Shown here: piece after piece, positions 46,028 to 55,691 of the stretch
How positions within the stretch are numbered: the first letter of the stretch is position 1
Layout: every line of letters begins with the position of its first letter
DNA from: Desulfosarcina ovata subsp. ovata
Lineage (GTDB): Bacteria; Desulfobacterota; Desulfobacteria; Desulfobacterales; Desulfosarcinaceae
Length of the DNA: 64,000 nucleotides
NCBI RefSeq assembly: GCF_009689005.1
Contig: NZ_AP021879.1
Span: 7,069,501-7,133,500 of the forward strand
Reading direction: 5' to 3'
Notes under the pieces: generated by a model
Databases searched by the model: none
What the model was told of the DNA's origin: nothing
What the model saw: the letters and a program-made list of their open reading frames with translations, nothing else
Position numbers and translations under genes: made by a program

Positions 46028-48019
46028 TTACTCGATACCGGTTTCATCCGGTATCGGGTCCAATTCCACCCATCCTTGCCCAACACCCATGCGAACAATG
46101 GTCTTGTCAATATTGCCGAGCAGGAAGACTTTCCTGTTTTTCGCCAGGCCCTTCTCCAGCGTTGAAAAATAGGTGTCGTAGCGGTAATTTCGGGGCGAGG
46201 CGTCATAGGCGCGCAGTTGCTGGGCAAAACGCTCGGTGGTCCCCCGTTCCCGGTTTTCCCGGGTGAAACGATAGGACCTGGCTTCCGTAAGACGTTGCGA
46301 CACGGCTCCCCCGGCGTCTTGCAAAAGCGCGTCGTAGTCCTTCACCGCCGCTTTTTTCTGAAAATCGACCTGGTCGGCCAGGGCCGCCAGCCGGTCAAAC
46401 GCTTTAACCGCGCCGGTGGTCTCCACCCGGGTTCGAATGGCGGTTTGACGCGCCTGCTGGATCCGGGTCTCCTTTTCCTGCATGGCGACCACCGTGGCTT
46501 CGAAATCACCGGCGACCTCCACCGGCGGGTGGGCGGCAGTGATGGCGACATGAATGATTTTGATGCCCAATTGGCGTCGGTCGCAGGCCTTTTGGACGGC
46601 ATGTTGGATATCGTCGACCAAATCCAGGCGCGCCTCGGTAAAAAGGGCATCGATGTCGTAGCGGTAGATCAGTCGGGTCGCACCGGTTTCCGCTATTTTC
46701 CGTAGCAATACTTCCGGTACTGCGGAAGTGCGTACATAGTCGAGCAGATTGTCGATCACATACTGGAGGTGAACATCGGCGGCGGCCAAGGATACGGACG
46801 GTACCTTGAGGATGTCCTTTTTACGTGTCTGCGCATCCACGGCCCCGCAATTTCTATCCAGGGGAGATGAACAGATCAGGAGTTCGTCGATATTGATGCC
46901 GTGCATGTTGGTCCATAAAATGGGGACCCCTTTCCGGTAGACGCTCCCCCCCGTGCGGCCCGGTTTATGGGAACCCACATGGACGCTGCGGACGGCGCCG
47001 ACGTTGTACCGCCGGACGGAAGAAAGGGGCCAGGGATATTTGACATGCAGGCCGGGGCCAAGCGGCTGCGGAGCGAGGCGTCCCAAGTATAGAACAACGG
47101 CCTGCTCATGGGGTTGAACGATCACGATGGCCGACAGGCCCCAAAGCGATCCGACCGTGATCAGTACCGTCGGCAAGACCAGGGACTGAACGACCTTGCC
47201 AAAGGATGTCCGCGCGATGTCGAAGCCGAAGATACCTTCCAGCATGGACGTGAAGGTCTGTCCGATCCGGTCCGGCCGGGACAGCCCTTCGAGCAGATAG
47301 AAATCGAAGGCCGGGCGTGGCAGGGCATGGATTTTTCGCGGCGAGAAGAGGCGCAGCCCCATGGAAAGCAGGATCTCCGCAGCCAACAGGGTATTGACCG
47401 CTACCGTCCCCCAACGGACGATACCCGTCAACCGGCCATATCCGAAATGGTCGCTGCAGGCTCCCGCCAGCAGTCCGATAAATAAAACGGTCATCAGGTT
47501 GACGATATTGCGCCCGGTTTTCAGCAAATGCCAGGTGTTGGTCCGCATCAGGGGGGTGATATAAACCGAAAACACAATCAACAGCAGGGTCGTGACCGCA
47601 TAAACGGCAACCGGCAGCAGGTTGCCGGCATCGGCGGTCGCCATCGTGGATGGCGACGTACCCAGGCTTGCGCGAAGGCTTTGGGCGAGCAGCAGCGCCG
47701 CGCCCAGTTCCATGACGGGAACCGCCCAACGGGAATAAATCCGATGAATCCTGCGTGCGCGGTCGTTGCCCGGTGCAAGCGGGCTATTTTCCCCGGGAGC
47801 GGCCGAATGGCGGGATTCATGGGCCAGCAGCCAGTAGGAGAGCAGTAAATACGTCCAGGCGATTACACCGGTAAGGCACGGCCAGAGGGCATGCCAGGCG
47901 GTGGTACCTGGATCCATCCGTGAGATCCAGACCAGCAGGCCGGTCAGGATCAGGCTGGCGGCCAATCCCGTCAGGCTGTGGATGGCGCCGCGACCGAGCA
48001 GTTTTCCAGCATCGTTCAT
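46028..48019 (-). CDS. HflK-like SPFH protein with large multi-pass N-terminal domain
   Basis: 663 residues. The first ~300 contain about six to seven hydrophobic segments (LAASLILTGLLVWIS, AVYAVTTLLLIVFSVYI, LMTVLFIGLLAGACSD), far more than normal HflK, which has one. The rest is an SPFH domain (VQPHEQAVVLYLGRLAP, GLHVKYPWPLSSVRRYNVG) with coiled coil. Start overlaps the ATPase stop by 4 bp (ATGA), so translation is coupled. Confidence 0.87.
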   Translation of the reverse strand: MNDAGKLLGRGAIHSLTGLAASLILTGLLVWISRMDPGTTAWHALWPCLTGVIAWTYLLLSYWLLAHESRHSAAPGENSPLAPGNDRARRIHRIYSRWAVPVMELGAALLLAQSLRASLGTSPSTMATADAGNLLPVAVYAVTTLLLIVFSVYITPLMRTNTWHLLKTGRNIVNLMTVLFIGLLAGACSDHFGYGRLTGIVRWGTVAVNTLLAAEILLSMGLRLFSPRKIHALPRPAFDFYLLEGLSRPDRIGQTFTSMLEGIFGFDIARTSFGKVVQSLVLPTVLITVGSLWGLSAIVIVQPHEQAVVLYLGRLAPQPLGPGLHVKYPWPLSSVRRYNVGAVRSVHVGSHKPGRTGGSVYRKGVPILWTNMHGINIDELLICSSPLDRNCGAVDAQTRKKDILKVPSVSLAAADVHLQYVIDNLLDYVRTSAVPEVLLRKIAETGATRLIYRYDIDALFTEARLDLVDDIQHAVQKACDRRQLGIKIIHVAITAAHPPVEVAGDFEATVVAMQEKETRIQQARQTAIRTRVETTGAVKAFDRLAALADQVDFQKKAAVKDYDALLQDAGGAVSQRLTEARSYRFTRENRERGTTERFAQQLRAYDASPRNYRYDTYFSTLEKGLAKNRKVFLLGNIDKTIVRMGVGQGWVELDPIPDETGIE

Positions 48020-49890
48020 GACAGCTCCTCTCCCACGCGCAACAAACGCGCGGAGTTGAAAACGACAAACAAGGAGCTTGCGGTGTGCAGGACCGCCGCC
48101 AGTACCGGTGGAATGGATCCGGCGGCGCTGAGCCAGAACAGCACCAGGATGAAAAGCGTGCTGAAAGCGAGATTCTGGCGAATGGTGGCCACCACGCGGC
48201 GCGACAACGTGAATACGAAGGGAATTCGATCCAATTGGTCGTTCATCAAAACGATTCCTGCGGAGTGAATGGCCACATCGCTGCCTGCGGCGCCCATGGC
48301 AATGGAAACATCGCCGGCGGCCAAGGCCGGTGCGTCGTTGACGCCATCGCCCACCACGCCCACCATACAGCCCTGCTGGCGGGCCTCTTCCACGCGGGCC
48401 ATTTTCTGGCCGGGCATGACCTCCGCTTCCACCTCGCAGGATAACTGCGCGGCGATTCTTTCCGCGGCTGACCGCCGGTCACCGGTCAGCATGACCACCT
48501 GACGCACCGCATGGGAGCGCAGCTTTTCGATAACGGCCCTGGCGTCCGGCCGGACCGTATCGGCCAAATGAAGGCTGCCGATCCAGCGGTTGTCCCGGGC
48601 GACGTGCAGACCGGTGGTGCCTTCATGTCCTACGGCCTCTAGGGTATGGTCGGGACACTGTTTTTCTATCCAGCGCCTGCGTCCGATGGCAATGCGACTG
48701 CCGTTGAGTTTCCCTTGGATGCCGAAACCGGGGGTTTCCTCCACATCGACCGCCGTCCGTGGATCGATCCGCCGCTTTCGGACTTCGGCCATTACCGCCT
48801 TGGCCACCGGATGGGACGAGTATTGTTCCAGGCCGGCGGCGAGAGCCACCAGCTCGTCTTCCTCCACCGCTTTGTTGACGTTGACGGCAACCACTTTCAG
48901 CCGGCCCGTGGTCAGCGTTCCGGTCTTGTCGAAAATCAGGGTGTCGACGCGGTTGGCCACCTCGAGAAAGTGAAGTTTCTTGACGATCACACCAAGCCGG
49001 GCGGCGGCACTCAAGGCGGCCACGAAGGCCGTCGGCGTGGAGAGGATGATCGTGCAGGGGCAGGCCACGATCAGCATGGCGATGGCCCGGTTGAGATCGT
49101 GGGTGAAAAACAGCACGATGGCGGCGCACATCAGAACGAGCGGTGTGTACCAGGAGACATAGCGGTTGGCCAGCCGTGCCGCGGGCGTGCGGTTGTTTTC
49201 GGCCTGGGCGATCAGGGTCTGGATTTTTGCAAGGGTGGTATCGTTTGTTTTCGCGGTAATACGGATGGTGAGCAATCCGGTTTGGTTGATCGTTCCTCCG
49301 AAAACCCGGTCGCCGGTTTTTTTATCGATGGGTAGGGATTCGCCGGTGATCGTGGCCTGGTCGACGGAGCTGATGCCTTCGATGACCGTGCCGTCGCCCG
49401 GAATTTGGTCTCCGGCCCGGACCCGGACCACGTCGCCGGTTTTAAGGGCTGTCGCTTCGACCTCCTCGAACCCTTTTTCCCGTTTCACCCACGCTTTTTG
49501 TGGGGCCAGCCGCAGCAGGGCCTCGAGATTCTTTCGGGCCCCTAGCTGGGACCGATATTCGATCAGTTGGGCGCTTACCAGGAAAAAAGCGATGAGCGCG
49601 GCGGTCTGATACTGGGTGCTTCCCAGGGAAACGACAAAGCTCAGTGCGGCCAATTCGTTCATTTCCAGGCGGTTGCGCCACAGATCCTTCAGTGCGTTAG
49701 TGACCAGCGGGCTGCCGAGAAGTATTGCCGCCGCCAGGGATACCATCGCCGAGAGTTCAACCTGGTCGAACACCAACCGGGCCAGATACGATACCCCCAG
49801 AAGCAGACCACCGAGAAGACAGGTCCCCAATGTCAGGCGGAAGTGATTCGGTTCCGCCTCCAGCATTTCCCGCACGAATCCGTGGGCCAT
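48016..49890 (-). CDS. P1B-type heavy-metal translocating ATPase
   Basis: 624 residues. A-domain (TGES), CPC metal-site motif (IVACPCTIILSTP), phosphorylated Asp in DKTGTLTTG, HP motif (SSHPVA), GDGVND hinge. No N-terminal HMA metal-binding domain. The last membrane helix has HTASSLFVVFNS, unlike the DxG of Zn/Cd or MxxSS of Cu ATPases, so the ion is uncertain. The preferred start is ATG 49890; the frame extends to a TTG at 49896. First gene of the operon with three SPFH genes. Confidence 0.92.
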   Translation of the reverse strand: MAHGFVREMLEAEPNHFRLTLGTCLLGGLLLGVSYLARLVFDQVELSAMVSLAAAILLGSPLVTNALKDLWRNRLEMNELAALSFVVSLGSTQYQTAALIAFFLVSAQLIEYRSQLGARKNLEALLRLAPQKAWVKREKGFEEVEATALKTGDVVRVRAGDQIPGDGTVIEGISSVDQATITGESLPIDKKTGDRVFGGTINQTGLLTIRITAKTNDTTLAKIQTLIAQAENNRTPAARLANRYVSWYTPLVLMCAAIVLFFTHDLNRAIAMLIVACPCTIILSTPTAFVAALSAAARLGVIVKKLHFLEVANRVDTLIFDKTGTLTTGRLKVVAVNVNKAVEEDELVALAAGLEQYSSHPVAKAVMAEVRKRRIDPRTAVDVEETPGFGIQGKLNGSRIAIGRRRWIEKQCPDHTLEAVGHEGTTGLHVARDNRWIGSLHLADTVRPDARAVIEKLRSHAVRQVVMLTGDRRSAAERIAAQLSCEVEAEVMPGQKMARVEEARQQGCMVGVVGDGVNDAPALAAGDVSIAMGAAGSDVAIHSAGIVLMNDQLDRIPFVFTLSRRVVATIRQNLAFSTLFILVLFWLSAAGSIPPVLAAVLHTASSLFVVFNSARLLRVGEELS

Positions 49891-50067
49891 ATTCAAGGAC
49901 CTTGAAGCAAACGAACAACCGGGTAAAACGGGTTCATCGAAACGCCTGTCGCTTCGACAGCAAAATTTTTAATATCCCAGATTATTGTGAGATTTACGTT
50001 AGATTTGTGTCAGGTTTATGTTTTGTCGTTGGTGAGCGCCATGGCGGAGACCGGTCGATGGAATAAG

Positions 50068-50097
50068 AAAGGCAGGGCCCATCCGGGCCCTGCCTTT
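50068..50097. terminator. Rho-independent-type hairpin between converging transcripts
   Basis: AAAGGCAGGGCCC (50068-50080) and GGGCCCTGCCTTT (50085-50097) pair perfectly around ATCC. It lies 22 nt after the stop of the minus-strand phosphoesterase, with TTTCTTATT on that strand. Confidence 0.75.
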
Positions 50098-50119
50098 GGT
50101 TGAACGTAGGGGGGTACGG

Positions 50120-52984
50120 TTATTTCCAGAAATAGTAGCGATGATGCCCACCCCAATGGGGCCAGCGTTTTTTCATATCGATCCGGTAAACCGTCGTGGT
50201 GCCGCTGACTTCGTTGGCCACGGCCAGCAGGTTGTCGCCGGTGGGGCTTTTGCGGGCCGGAATAAAGGTCAGTCCCTCGGGGGCCAGGTCACCGGCGGCT
50301 TCGATATCCTCGGCGCTGAAATCCCGGTTGTTGAGGTACTGGACGAACTCGGGGCTTCGGGGATCGGTGATGTCGTAAACCATGATGCCGCCGATGCGCT
50401 CCAGACCGAGGAACAGGTAGGTCCGGCCGTCGATTTCGCCCAGGGTCAACCCCTCGGGTTCCGGGCCCTTGTTGTCGCTGCGGTTGTCGAAAGAGTCGTT
50501 TTCGTCGTTGGTGCTGTTGAAGTCGAAGGGCAGGGCCGCGGCGGTGAGCTGTTCAAGCTGGTCGCCGCTGTCGAAGACCAGTTTCAGCCCTTTTTGGGTG
50601 GGCTTGAAAATGCTGAACGAACGGGCGCCGTAGGCGTACAGTTCTTCATACGTTCCGTCGCCGTCCAGATCTCCGAGGGTCGAGGTGACTTTCAATTTTC
50701 CCAGCCTGGTTTTATCCTGAATTGAATCGGCCTCGGGAAATGCTTCGGGATTCAAAACCAGGTCGCCCACTTCCGCTTCTTCCTCAAAGGTGTCATACTC
50801 GCGGGCATCGCCCTCGTTGGCCGTCACCAGATATGGCCCGCCCTTGTCGCCGTAGGCGGCGATGGCGTCCGGCTGAAACATGCCGAACAGGTTGTCGTAG
50901 TTGGCGATGTTGATAACGTCGTCCTTGTTGGAGGCGTCGAGGCCGTTGCCGGTCATGCCGTGGTCCTTGACGCCCAGGGGCAGCACCTCCGTGATGCGGT
51001 TACTTTTAAGATTCAAAACGGCCACGGCATTGTTCTCCTGGAGGGTCACCCAGGCCAGGGAGGAATCCTCGGCCACGGCGATGTACTCCGGCTCCAGGTC
51101 CTGGGCCACGCTGGCTCCGGGGCCGAAGATACGCACGCCGTCGGCCACCAGCTTGTCCTTGCAGTCATTGAATTTCTCGAAACCGGCAGTGTTGACCTTG
51201 GCCCGACGAACGCCGCGAGAGATGTCGATGATGGAAACCGAGCCTTCGGGATCTACGGAATAGTCATCGTTGGGCTCGCCCTCGTTGGCCACCAGGACCT
51301 TGCCGCCGTCGGGAGTGAAGGTCAGCATGTCGGGCAGGGAGCCGACCGTGACCTGGTTGAGGAAATTGCCCTCGGTGTCGAAAAAGGCAACCGTGCCGGG
51401 GTCCTGCTTGACCTCCGCTTCCACGGCCACGGCCACGATGCCGTCATTCACGGCCACGCTGTTGACGCCGCCTCCGTAGGGCGACAGGTCGATGGTGAAG
51501 ACCTTGACCGGTGCGGCCGGGCTGGCGATGGAAAGCGCATCCACGGTGTTGGCGTCGGCATTGGAGACGAACAGGCACTGGGTTTTGGGATCGAAGGCCA
51601 CGATCTCGGCGGCGCCTTCGTCAAACACGCCGCTGGCATAGGTGCCAAGCTTGCCCAGCGCGATCTTGGGATTGAGGGGGGTCAAGGCGCGATTGTCCGT
51701 GGGGGCCAGGTCGTTCCACAACGAGTAGAGCATTTGTCCCAGATATTGGGTGGTGGTATCCGCACTGCCCAGAAAACCATTGATCAGGGTCAATGTATCG
51801 TCATCAGGCTGTTCGTCGCCGGCGTAATGGGCGGCGAAGGCGTCGGCCACATAAGGCGCCAGATAAGCGGCCGTTTCAGAATCCAGTCCGTAGTCATAGA
51901 TCAGGGAGTATTGGGCGATGCTCAGCAGTCCATCGTACAGAAAATCCTGGGCATACTCGGGAAAGGCTACCCCGCCGGTGTCGTAGTCGATTTCGGTGAT
52001 ATAACGGGTCTCCACCTGGGCGGCATTGCTGCCGTGCAGGGTGACGATGCGGTAGGGGCACGGCGCGGTCACCAGGGATCCGGTCTCGATATCGACCAGG
52101 ACGGCATCGTCGCTGGAGCCGGTGGTCATGGTGATGTCGTTGGCGTGGTAATGCCCGGAGAAGTCCAGCTTCAGGCCGGCATCGGCCAGGGCTGCGGAAA
52201 CGGTTTCATAGTCGTCGATGACATATTCGGAGAATGCATCGCTCTGACCGGTGTAGTGTTCCACCAGCCCGTGATGCTGGAAGGCGATCACCTGTTTGCC
52301 GGCCATCTTGGCGGCCCCGATTTGGGCCACGGCCCAATCGAGGGTCTCCTCGGAAAAGGCGCCGCTGGTTTCCGGAGAGTCGACATTGTCCTGGTACTTG
52401 CAGGAATCCAAAGAGAGCAGAACGATTCCCGGCACCGGCTCGACGGCATAGCTCAGGGACCCCGCATCGTGATCGGCCGCCTCGTCATAGCCAAAGGCGG
52501 CATAAATGGATGCGAATGCCTCGGGAGACACCTTGTCCACCTCGGTTTTCGTATCGCCGTCATAGGAATAGGCATGGGGGTTGTTGATGTCGTGGTTGCC
52601 CGGGCAGACAAATACGGGGATGCCGGCCGCTTCGATTTCGTCCAGATAGGCGGCGAACTTCTCGTGGCTGCTCAGGGCGCCGTCCTTGGTCAGGTCACCG
52701 GGGACGATGACGAAGTCAAGAGGGGTTTCGGCGTTGGCGGCGATGATTTGTTCCACCACGGCCTGCGCCAGGGCCTCGCTCTCCCGGATCAGCTTGCGGT
52801 CCTGGGCCAGGTAGGCCTCGAAGGCGGCGCCTTCGGTGCCCAGATCCGTGTCGTAAAAATGGGGGTCGGAAAAGACCGCGAATCGTGCGGTTTTGGCAAT
52901 GGCAGATCCGGTAAAGGAAATGGTCAGCAGACAGACGGTCAACAATGCGAAGAAGATGAATTTGCTGATGGGGCGTTTTCTCAC
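50120..52984 (-). CDS. Secreted metallophosphoesterase fused to choice-of-anchor-I beta-propeller
   Basis: 954 residues. Signal peptide (FIFFALLTVCLLTISFTGSA). Residues ~32-300 are a calcineurin-like phosphoesterase with FSDPHFYD, VPGDLTKDG, PGNHD, FQHHG and GHYH metal-binding motifs. From ~440 a choice-of-anchor-I/esterase-like propeller domain follows (VANEGEPNDDY, EPEGLTLG motifs). Probably a periplasmic or secreted phosphate-ester hydrolase. GTG start at 52984 with AAAAGGAGA upstream. Its neighbours are not clearly related, though PhoA at 41.5 kb is another secreted phosphatase. Confidence 0.88.
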   Translation of the reverse strand: MRKRPISKFIFFALLTVCLLTISFTGSAIAKTARFAVFSDPHFYDTDLGTEGAAFEAYLAQDRKLIRESEALAQAVVEQIIAANAETPLDFVIVPGDLTKDGALSSHEKFAAYLDEIEAAGIPVFVCPGNHDINNPHAYSYDGDTKTEVDKVSPEAFASIYAAFGYDEAADHDAGSLSYAVEPVPGIVLLSLDSCKYQDNVDSPETSGAFSEETLDWAVAQIGAAKMAGKQVIAFQHHGLVEHYTGQSDAFSEYVIDDYETVSAALADAGLKLDFSGHYHANDITMTTGSSDDAVLVDIETGSLVTAPCPYRIVTLHGSNAAQVETRYITEIDYDTGGVAFPEYAQDFLYDGLLSIAQYSLIYDYGLDSETAAYLAPYVADAFAAHYAGDEQPDDDTLTLINGFLGSADTTTQYLGQMLYSLWNDLAPTDNRALTPLNPKIALGKLGTYASGVFDEGAAEIVAFDPKTQCLFVSNADANTVDALSIASPAAPVKVFTIDLSPYGGGVNSVAVNDGIVAVAVEAEVKQDPGTVAFFDTEGNFLNQVTVGSLPDMLTFTPDGGKVLVANEGEPNDDYSVDPEGSVSIIDISRGVRRAKVNTAGFEKFNDCKDKLVADGVRIFGPGASVAQDLEPEYIAVAEDSSLAWVTLQENNAVAVLNLKSNRITEVLPLGVKDHGMTGNGLDASNKDDVINIANYDNLFGMFQPDAIAAYGDKGGPYLVTANEGDAREYDTFEEEAEVGDLVLNPEAFPEADSIQDKTRLGKLKVTSTLGDLDGDGTYEELYAYGARSFSIFKPTQKGLKLVFDSGDQLEQLTAAALPFDFNSTNDENDSFDNRSDNKGPEPEGLTLGEIDGRTYLFLGLERIGGIMVYDITDPRSPEFVQYLNNRDFSAEDIEAAGDLAPEGLTFIPARKSPTGDNLLAVANEVSGTTTVYRIDMKKRWPHWGGHHRYYFWK

Positions 52985-53011
52985 TTCTGTCTCCTTTTCT
53001 CAGGTTAACGG

Positions 53012-53326
53012 CTATTCACTTTCCAGGCGGCGGCCCTTCTTTTTGGAATGGCCAGGGGCGGCGATACATGCTTCGTAAATGGCCGCATCATCGTATCCGG
53101 CGACCAGCGGTCTGCAGTTGGGGCAGTACTTTCGCGGAGTGCCCCGTCCGGTCCACATCATAAATACGTTGTGATGGCTGGCGCACTTGGGGCAAACGCA
53201 GCTCACAAATGCCTTGCCGGTTTTAAACTGCTGCCTCTCATTGTTTTTATTGGGCTGCCAGCCTTTATCCTGAGCCGTTTTCCGTTTCCGGGCACTGATT
53301 CCCAGCCCGCCACCAATGGAATACAT
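53012..53326 (-). CDS. Small zinc-ribbon protein
   Basis: 104 residues with CVCPKC and YCPNC (four-cysteine ribbon, residues ~43-70) between basic flanks; the C-terminus is KKKGRRLESE. AAAGGGAGT precedes ATG 53326. It may bind nucleic acid or act as a small regulator. It follows the direction of the phosphoesterase but its own RBS suggests independent translation. Confidence 0.65.
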   Translation of the reverse strand: MYSIGGGLGISARKRKTAQDKGWQPNKNNERQQFKTGKAFVSCVCPKCASHHNVFMMWTGRGTPRKYCPNCRPLVAGYDDAAIYEACIAAPGHSKKKGRRLESE

Positions 53327-53583
53327 GGTTAATACTCCCTTTCTGTTAATGATCGTAAGATCGTATTTGTCCGGCAATCGACCAACCAAATGATTCCGGA
53401 TGGGTTCGAATGAAAATGGAAATCATGGATGATGGTGATCCCCATGGTGAATCGATTATGGTGGATCTATTTAAAGAACAAGGGTTTGTATTAAATTAGG
53501 AGGGGGTTAGGATTTGATTAGGGCCCAGCCTGCGGTCTGCCGTACCGGCAAACCAACGGTCATTCCGTTATACCTATCAGACC

Positions 53584-53970
53584 TTGGAGCCCTTCGAGGA
53601 GCTGCGCCCGGCCAGTCGATGGGGAGCGCCACATCAGAAGCGGCTCAACGGTACGGGATACCCTTTCGGATTCGATAACGACGATTTGCCTCTCGGTGCC
53701 GGAATTATGGCCGTTGCCGATGCCCCACGGCGAAATGCGGCCCTCGGGGAACACGGCGGTGGCCGCCACCATGACCATGGCGGCCCCGCCTTACGGCCCG
53801 GCTGCCCACATGCACGGGGTGTCACGCCGTGGCAAGGCCGTCTGCGCTGGGATATTGGCACATGGGTGAAACGAAAATACGATGGGGTCGGTTCGGTAGA
53901 GATCGGGCCGGCGTTGCTTGACATCGAAGCGTGGTGTGGCTGTCGTGCCGCTGAAGGCAACCTAACCTAG
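53584..53970 (+). pseudogene. HD-GYP domain fragment
   Basis: The frame contains HQKRLNGTGYPFGF followed by DLPLGAGIMAVAD, the HD-GYP signature of c-di-GMP phosphodiesterases (HHERxDGxGYPxGL...). Only ~35 residues of similarity remain; both sides are unrelated, and the metal-binding HD half is missing. A remnant left by rearrangement next to the mobile-element region. Confidence 0.65.
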
Positions 53971-53996
53971 GGGATTCCCGATTATGTTCGTTTATG

Positions 53997-54390
53997 CTTT
54001 TTTAATGTATCTGCAATAATGCCGATACATTGGTATGGTATTGGTATCTGTCGATTTTCGCCGGCCGAAATCCTACAAGATAGTTTCGATAAGCTGTTGC
54101 TTTTAAGGCGATCATTTCCCTACGATAAACTTTTCAAATCTTTACAGTCGGTCATTCAGACTAAAAAAAGTGGCGAGCGTTTATCACAACTTTTTGATTT
54201 GACTGTCGATGCAATTTTCGGTGGATTTGAAACCAATTCAGGGTGCGATCGCAGAAAATTTCCTGACATTGGCCCCTATACCGTCCTTTTTGACCCCAAA
54301 AACATCGATTTAAGCTCGGAAATTGACCCTGTTATTGACATAAGTCTTTGATATTAGGTTATCCTGCTTGGTCCGACCCCAAGCCCCTAA
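53997..54390 (+). repeat. Tandem duplication, copy 1 (394 bp, empty site)
   Basis: Bases 53997-54316 are identical to 54391-54710. Copy 1 then continues uninterrupted as TAAGCTCGGAAATTGACCC to 54390, showing the sequence before transposon insertion. It holds the 110-residue ORF at 54019-54351. AT-richer than neighbouring genes. Confidence 0.9.
54019..54351 (+). CDS. Unrecognised ORF inside the tandem duplication
   Basis: 110 residues (MPIHWYGIGICRFSPAEI..., LFDLTVDAIFGGFETN, ends IDPVIDISL). No RBS seen and no family recognised. Copy 2 of this ORF (54368-54727) is cut by the transposon. It could be a remnant of an older element. Confidence 0.25.
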   Translation: MPIHWYGIGICRFSPAEILQDSFDKLLLLRRSFPYDKLFKSLQSVIQTKKSGERLSQLFDLTVDAIFGGFETNSGCDRRKFPDIGPYTVLFDPKNIDLSSEIDPVIDISL

Positions 54391-54710
54391 CTTTTTTAAT
54401 GTATCTGCAATAATGCCGATACATTGGTATGGTATTGGTATCTGTCGATTTTCGCCGGCCGAAATCCTACAAGATAGTTTCGATAAGCTGTTGCTTTTAA
54501 GGCGATCATTTCCCTACGATAAACTTTTCAAATCTTTACAGTCGGTCATTCAGACTAAAAAAAGTGGCGAGCGTTTATCACAACTTTTTGATTTGACTGT
54601 CGATGCAATTTTCGGTGGATTTGAAACCAATTCAGGGTGCGATCGCAGAAAATTTCCTGACATTGGCCCCTATACCGTCCTTTTTGACCCCAAAAACATC
54701 GATTTAAGCT
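54391..54710 (+). repeat. Tandem duplication, copy 2, left part (split by transposon)
   Basis: Identical over 320 bp to 53997-54316; the rest of this copy resumes at 59019 (duplicated TAAGCT) and 59025 onward on the far side of the transposon, with small differences (TTATTCTG instead of TTATCCTG). Confidence 0.9.
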
Positions 54711-54836
54711 TGCTAAGGCAAAAATAGTGTAACGCTTCCCGTTCTGTTTATTCAGGCCCCGTTTAAAAAATATCCCAAATATATTAATGCGTTAGTGATC
54801 ATTGGCTGCCTTTAGGACGTTGCAAAATAATGTAAC
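54711..54836. repeat. Left transposon end with terminal and subterminal binding-site repeats
   Basis: Terminal repeat 54711-54734 contains GCAAAAATAGTGTAAC; a related GCAAAATAATGTAAC occurs at 54822-54836. The remaining 54837-55022 is non-coding and ends 3' of the ATPase gene. Confidence 0.75.
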
Positions 54837-55022
54837 TTTTTCATCGTATTTCAGGCCTTGAAGCATCTTATGCCGCTGCGCGTTAGCGGTTAATAGAGAA
54901 ACGATGCAATAACAATCGACTTTACGAGAGTTAAAAAAAGTTACGATGTGGGATTTAGATTAACAGGTCTTGGGAGAAAGCTGATTCGCCGCAGAGTGAG
55001 GGAAGAGATTGTTTTTTGGAGC

Positions 55023-55691
55023 CTACATGGGATGAAGATTGGCGAGAAAGTCGACCGCCAGATTTAAATCGACGAAGCTATGGCCCAGTTCTTTGGCCTT
55101 GTCGCGGCAATCCGTGCAAATTTCCTTGAATTTTCTCATATCGCCCCTGGTGGCCACATAAATCTGTTCGATGGCTTCAGATTCAAAATCCTTGTATTCC
55201 AGGATGAAATCCTCGACTACGATGGGATACAGAATCAAGGTTTTCAATCGGCTGAGGATATCCGGATGCTGGCTGGTCAAATATGTCCTCACCTTTGGCA
55301 GTCCGGCCAAAACGATGGGCACGTGCGCGTCCATGATTCGTTTCAGGTAGGGCCAAACCCTTTTTTCGATGTCATTGGCCTCGTCGATGATGATGTAATA
55401 ATCGGTCAGATTGCGGATCAGCTTCAAATGATGGGGCGTGCGCCGATAAGTGGCCACCGCCTCGTAGTTCAACCCTTGAAGGATGGAGGCCAACATTTCA
55501 TGCACATTGAAAAGCGACTCCACCCATACGCCTTGAAGTTTTTTGGGTTTGAGCAGTTCGAGGAAACGAGTTTTTCCGACACCATATTCGCCCTCGATCA
55601 ATACGCTCTGTCCCCGGTAGATCCGGTTGTATACCGCGGATAGATAGGAGACCCGGCGCTTATCGTTTATAAAACTTTGTTTTCGCTGCAT
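55023..55691 (-). CDS. AAA ATPase of the transposon (TnsC/TniB/IstB-like role)
   Basis: 222 residues from ATG 55691. Walker A GEYGVGKT (34-41), Walker B YYIIIDEAND (Asp103-Glu104), sensor-1 region VPIVLAGLP. Size and position after the transposase gene match the ATPase partners that choose and deliver target DNA in Mu, Tn7, Tn5053 and IS21 systems. It overlaps the transposase gene by 25 bp, so translation is coupled; a TTG-initiated frame reaches 55736. DNA-target selection is inferred from the family. Confidence 0.88.
   Translation of the reverse strand: MQRKQSFINDKRRVSYLSAVYNRIYRGQSVLIEGEYGVGKTRFLELLKPKKLQGVWVESLFNVHEMLASILQGLNYEAVATYRRTPHHLKLIRNLTDYYIIIDEANDIEKRVWPYLKRIMDAHVPIVLAGLPKVRTYLTSQHPDILSRLKTLILYPIVVEDFILEYKDFESEAIEQIYVATRGDMRKFKEICTDCRDKAKELGHSFVDLNLAVDFLANLHPM

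Noticed and set aside
50960..53008. Plus-strand ORF of 682 codons opposite the phosphoesterase
   Set aside because: Gly/Val/His-rich shadow of a conserved gene with all catalytic motifs on the minus strand.
54711..54836. CRISPR-like array suspected because of repeated motifs at the transposon end
   Set aside because: Only two diverged copies with no regular spacers; they fit transposase-binding sites. No cas genes are in the window.
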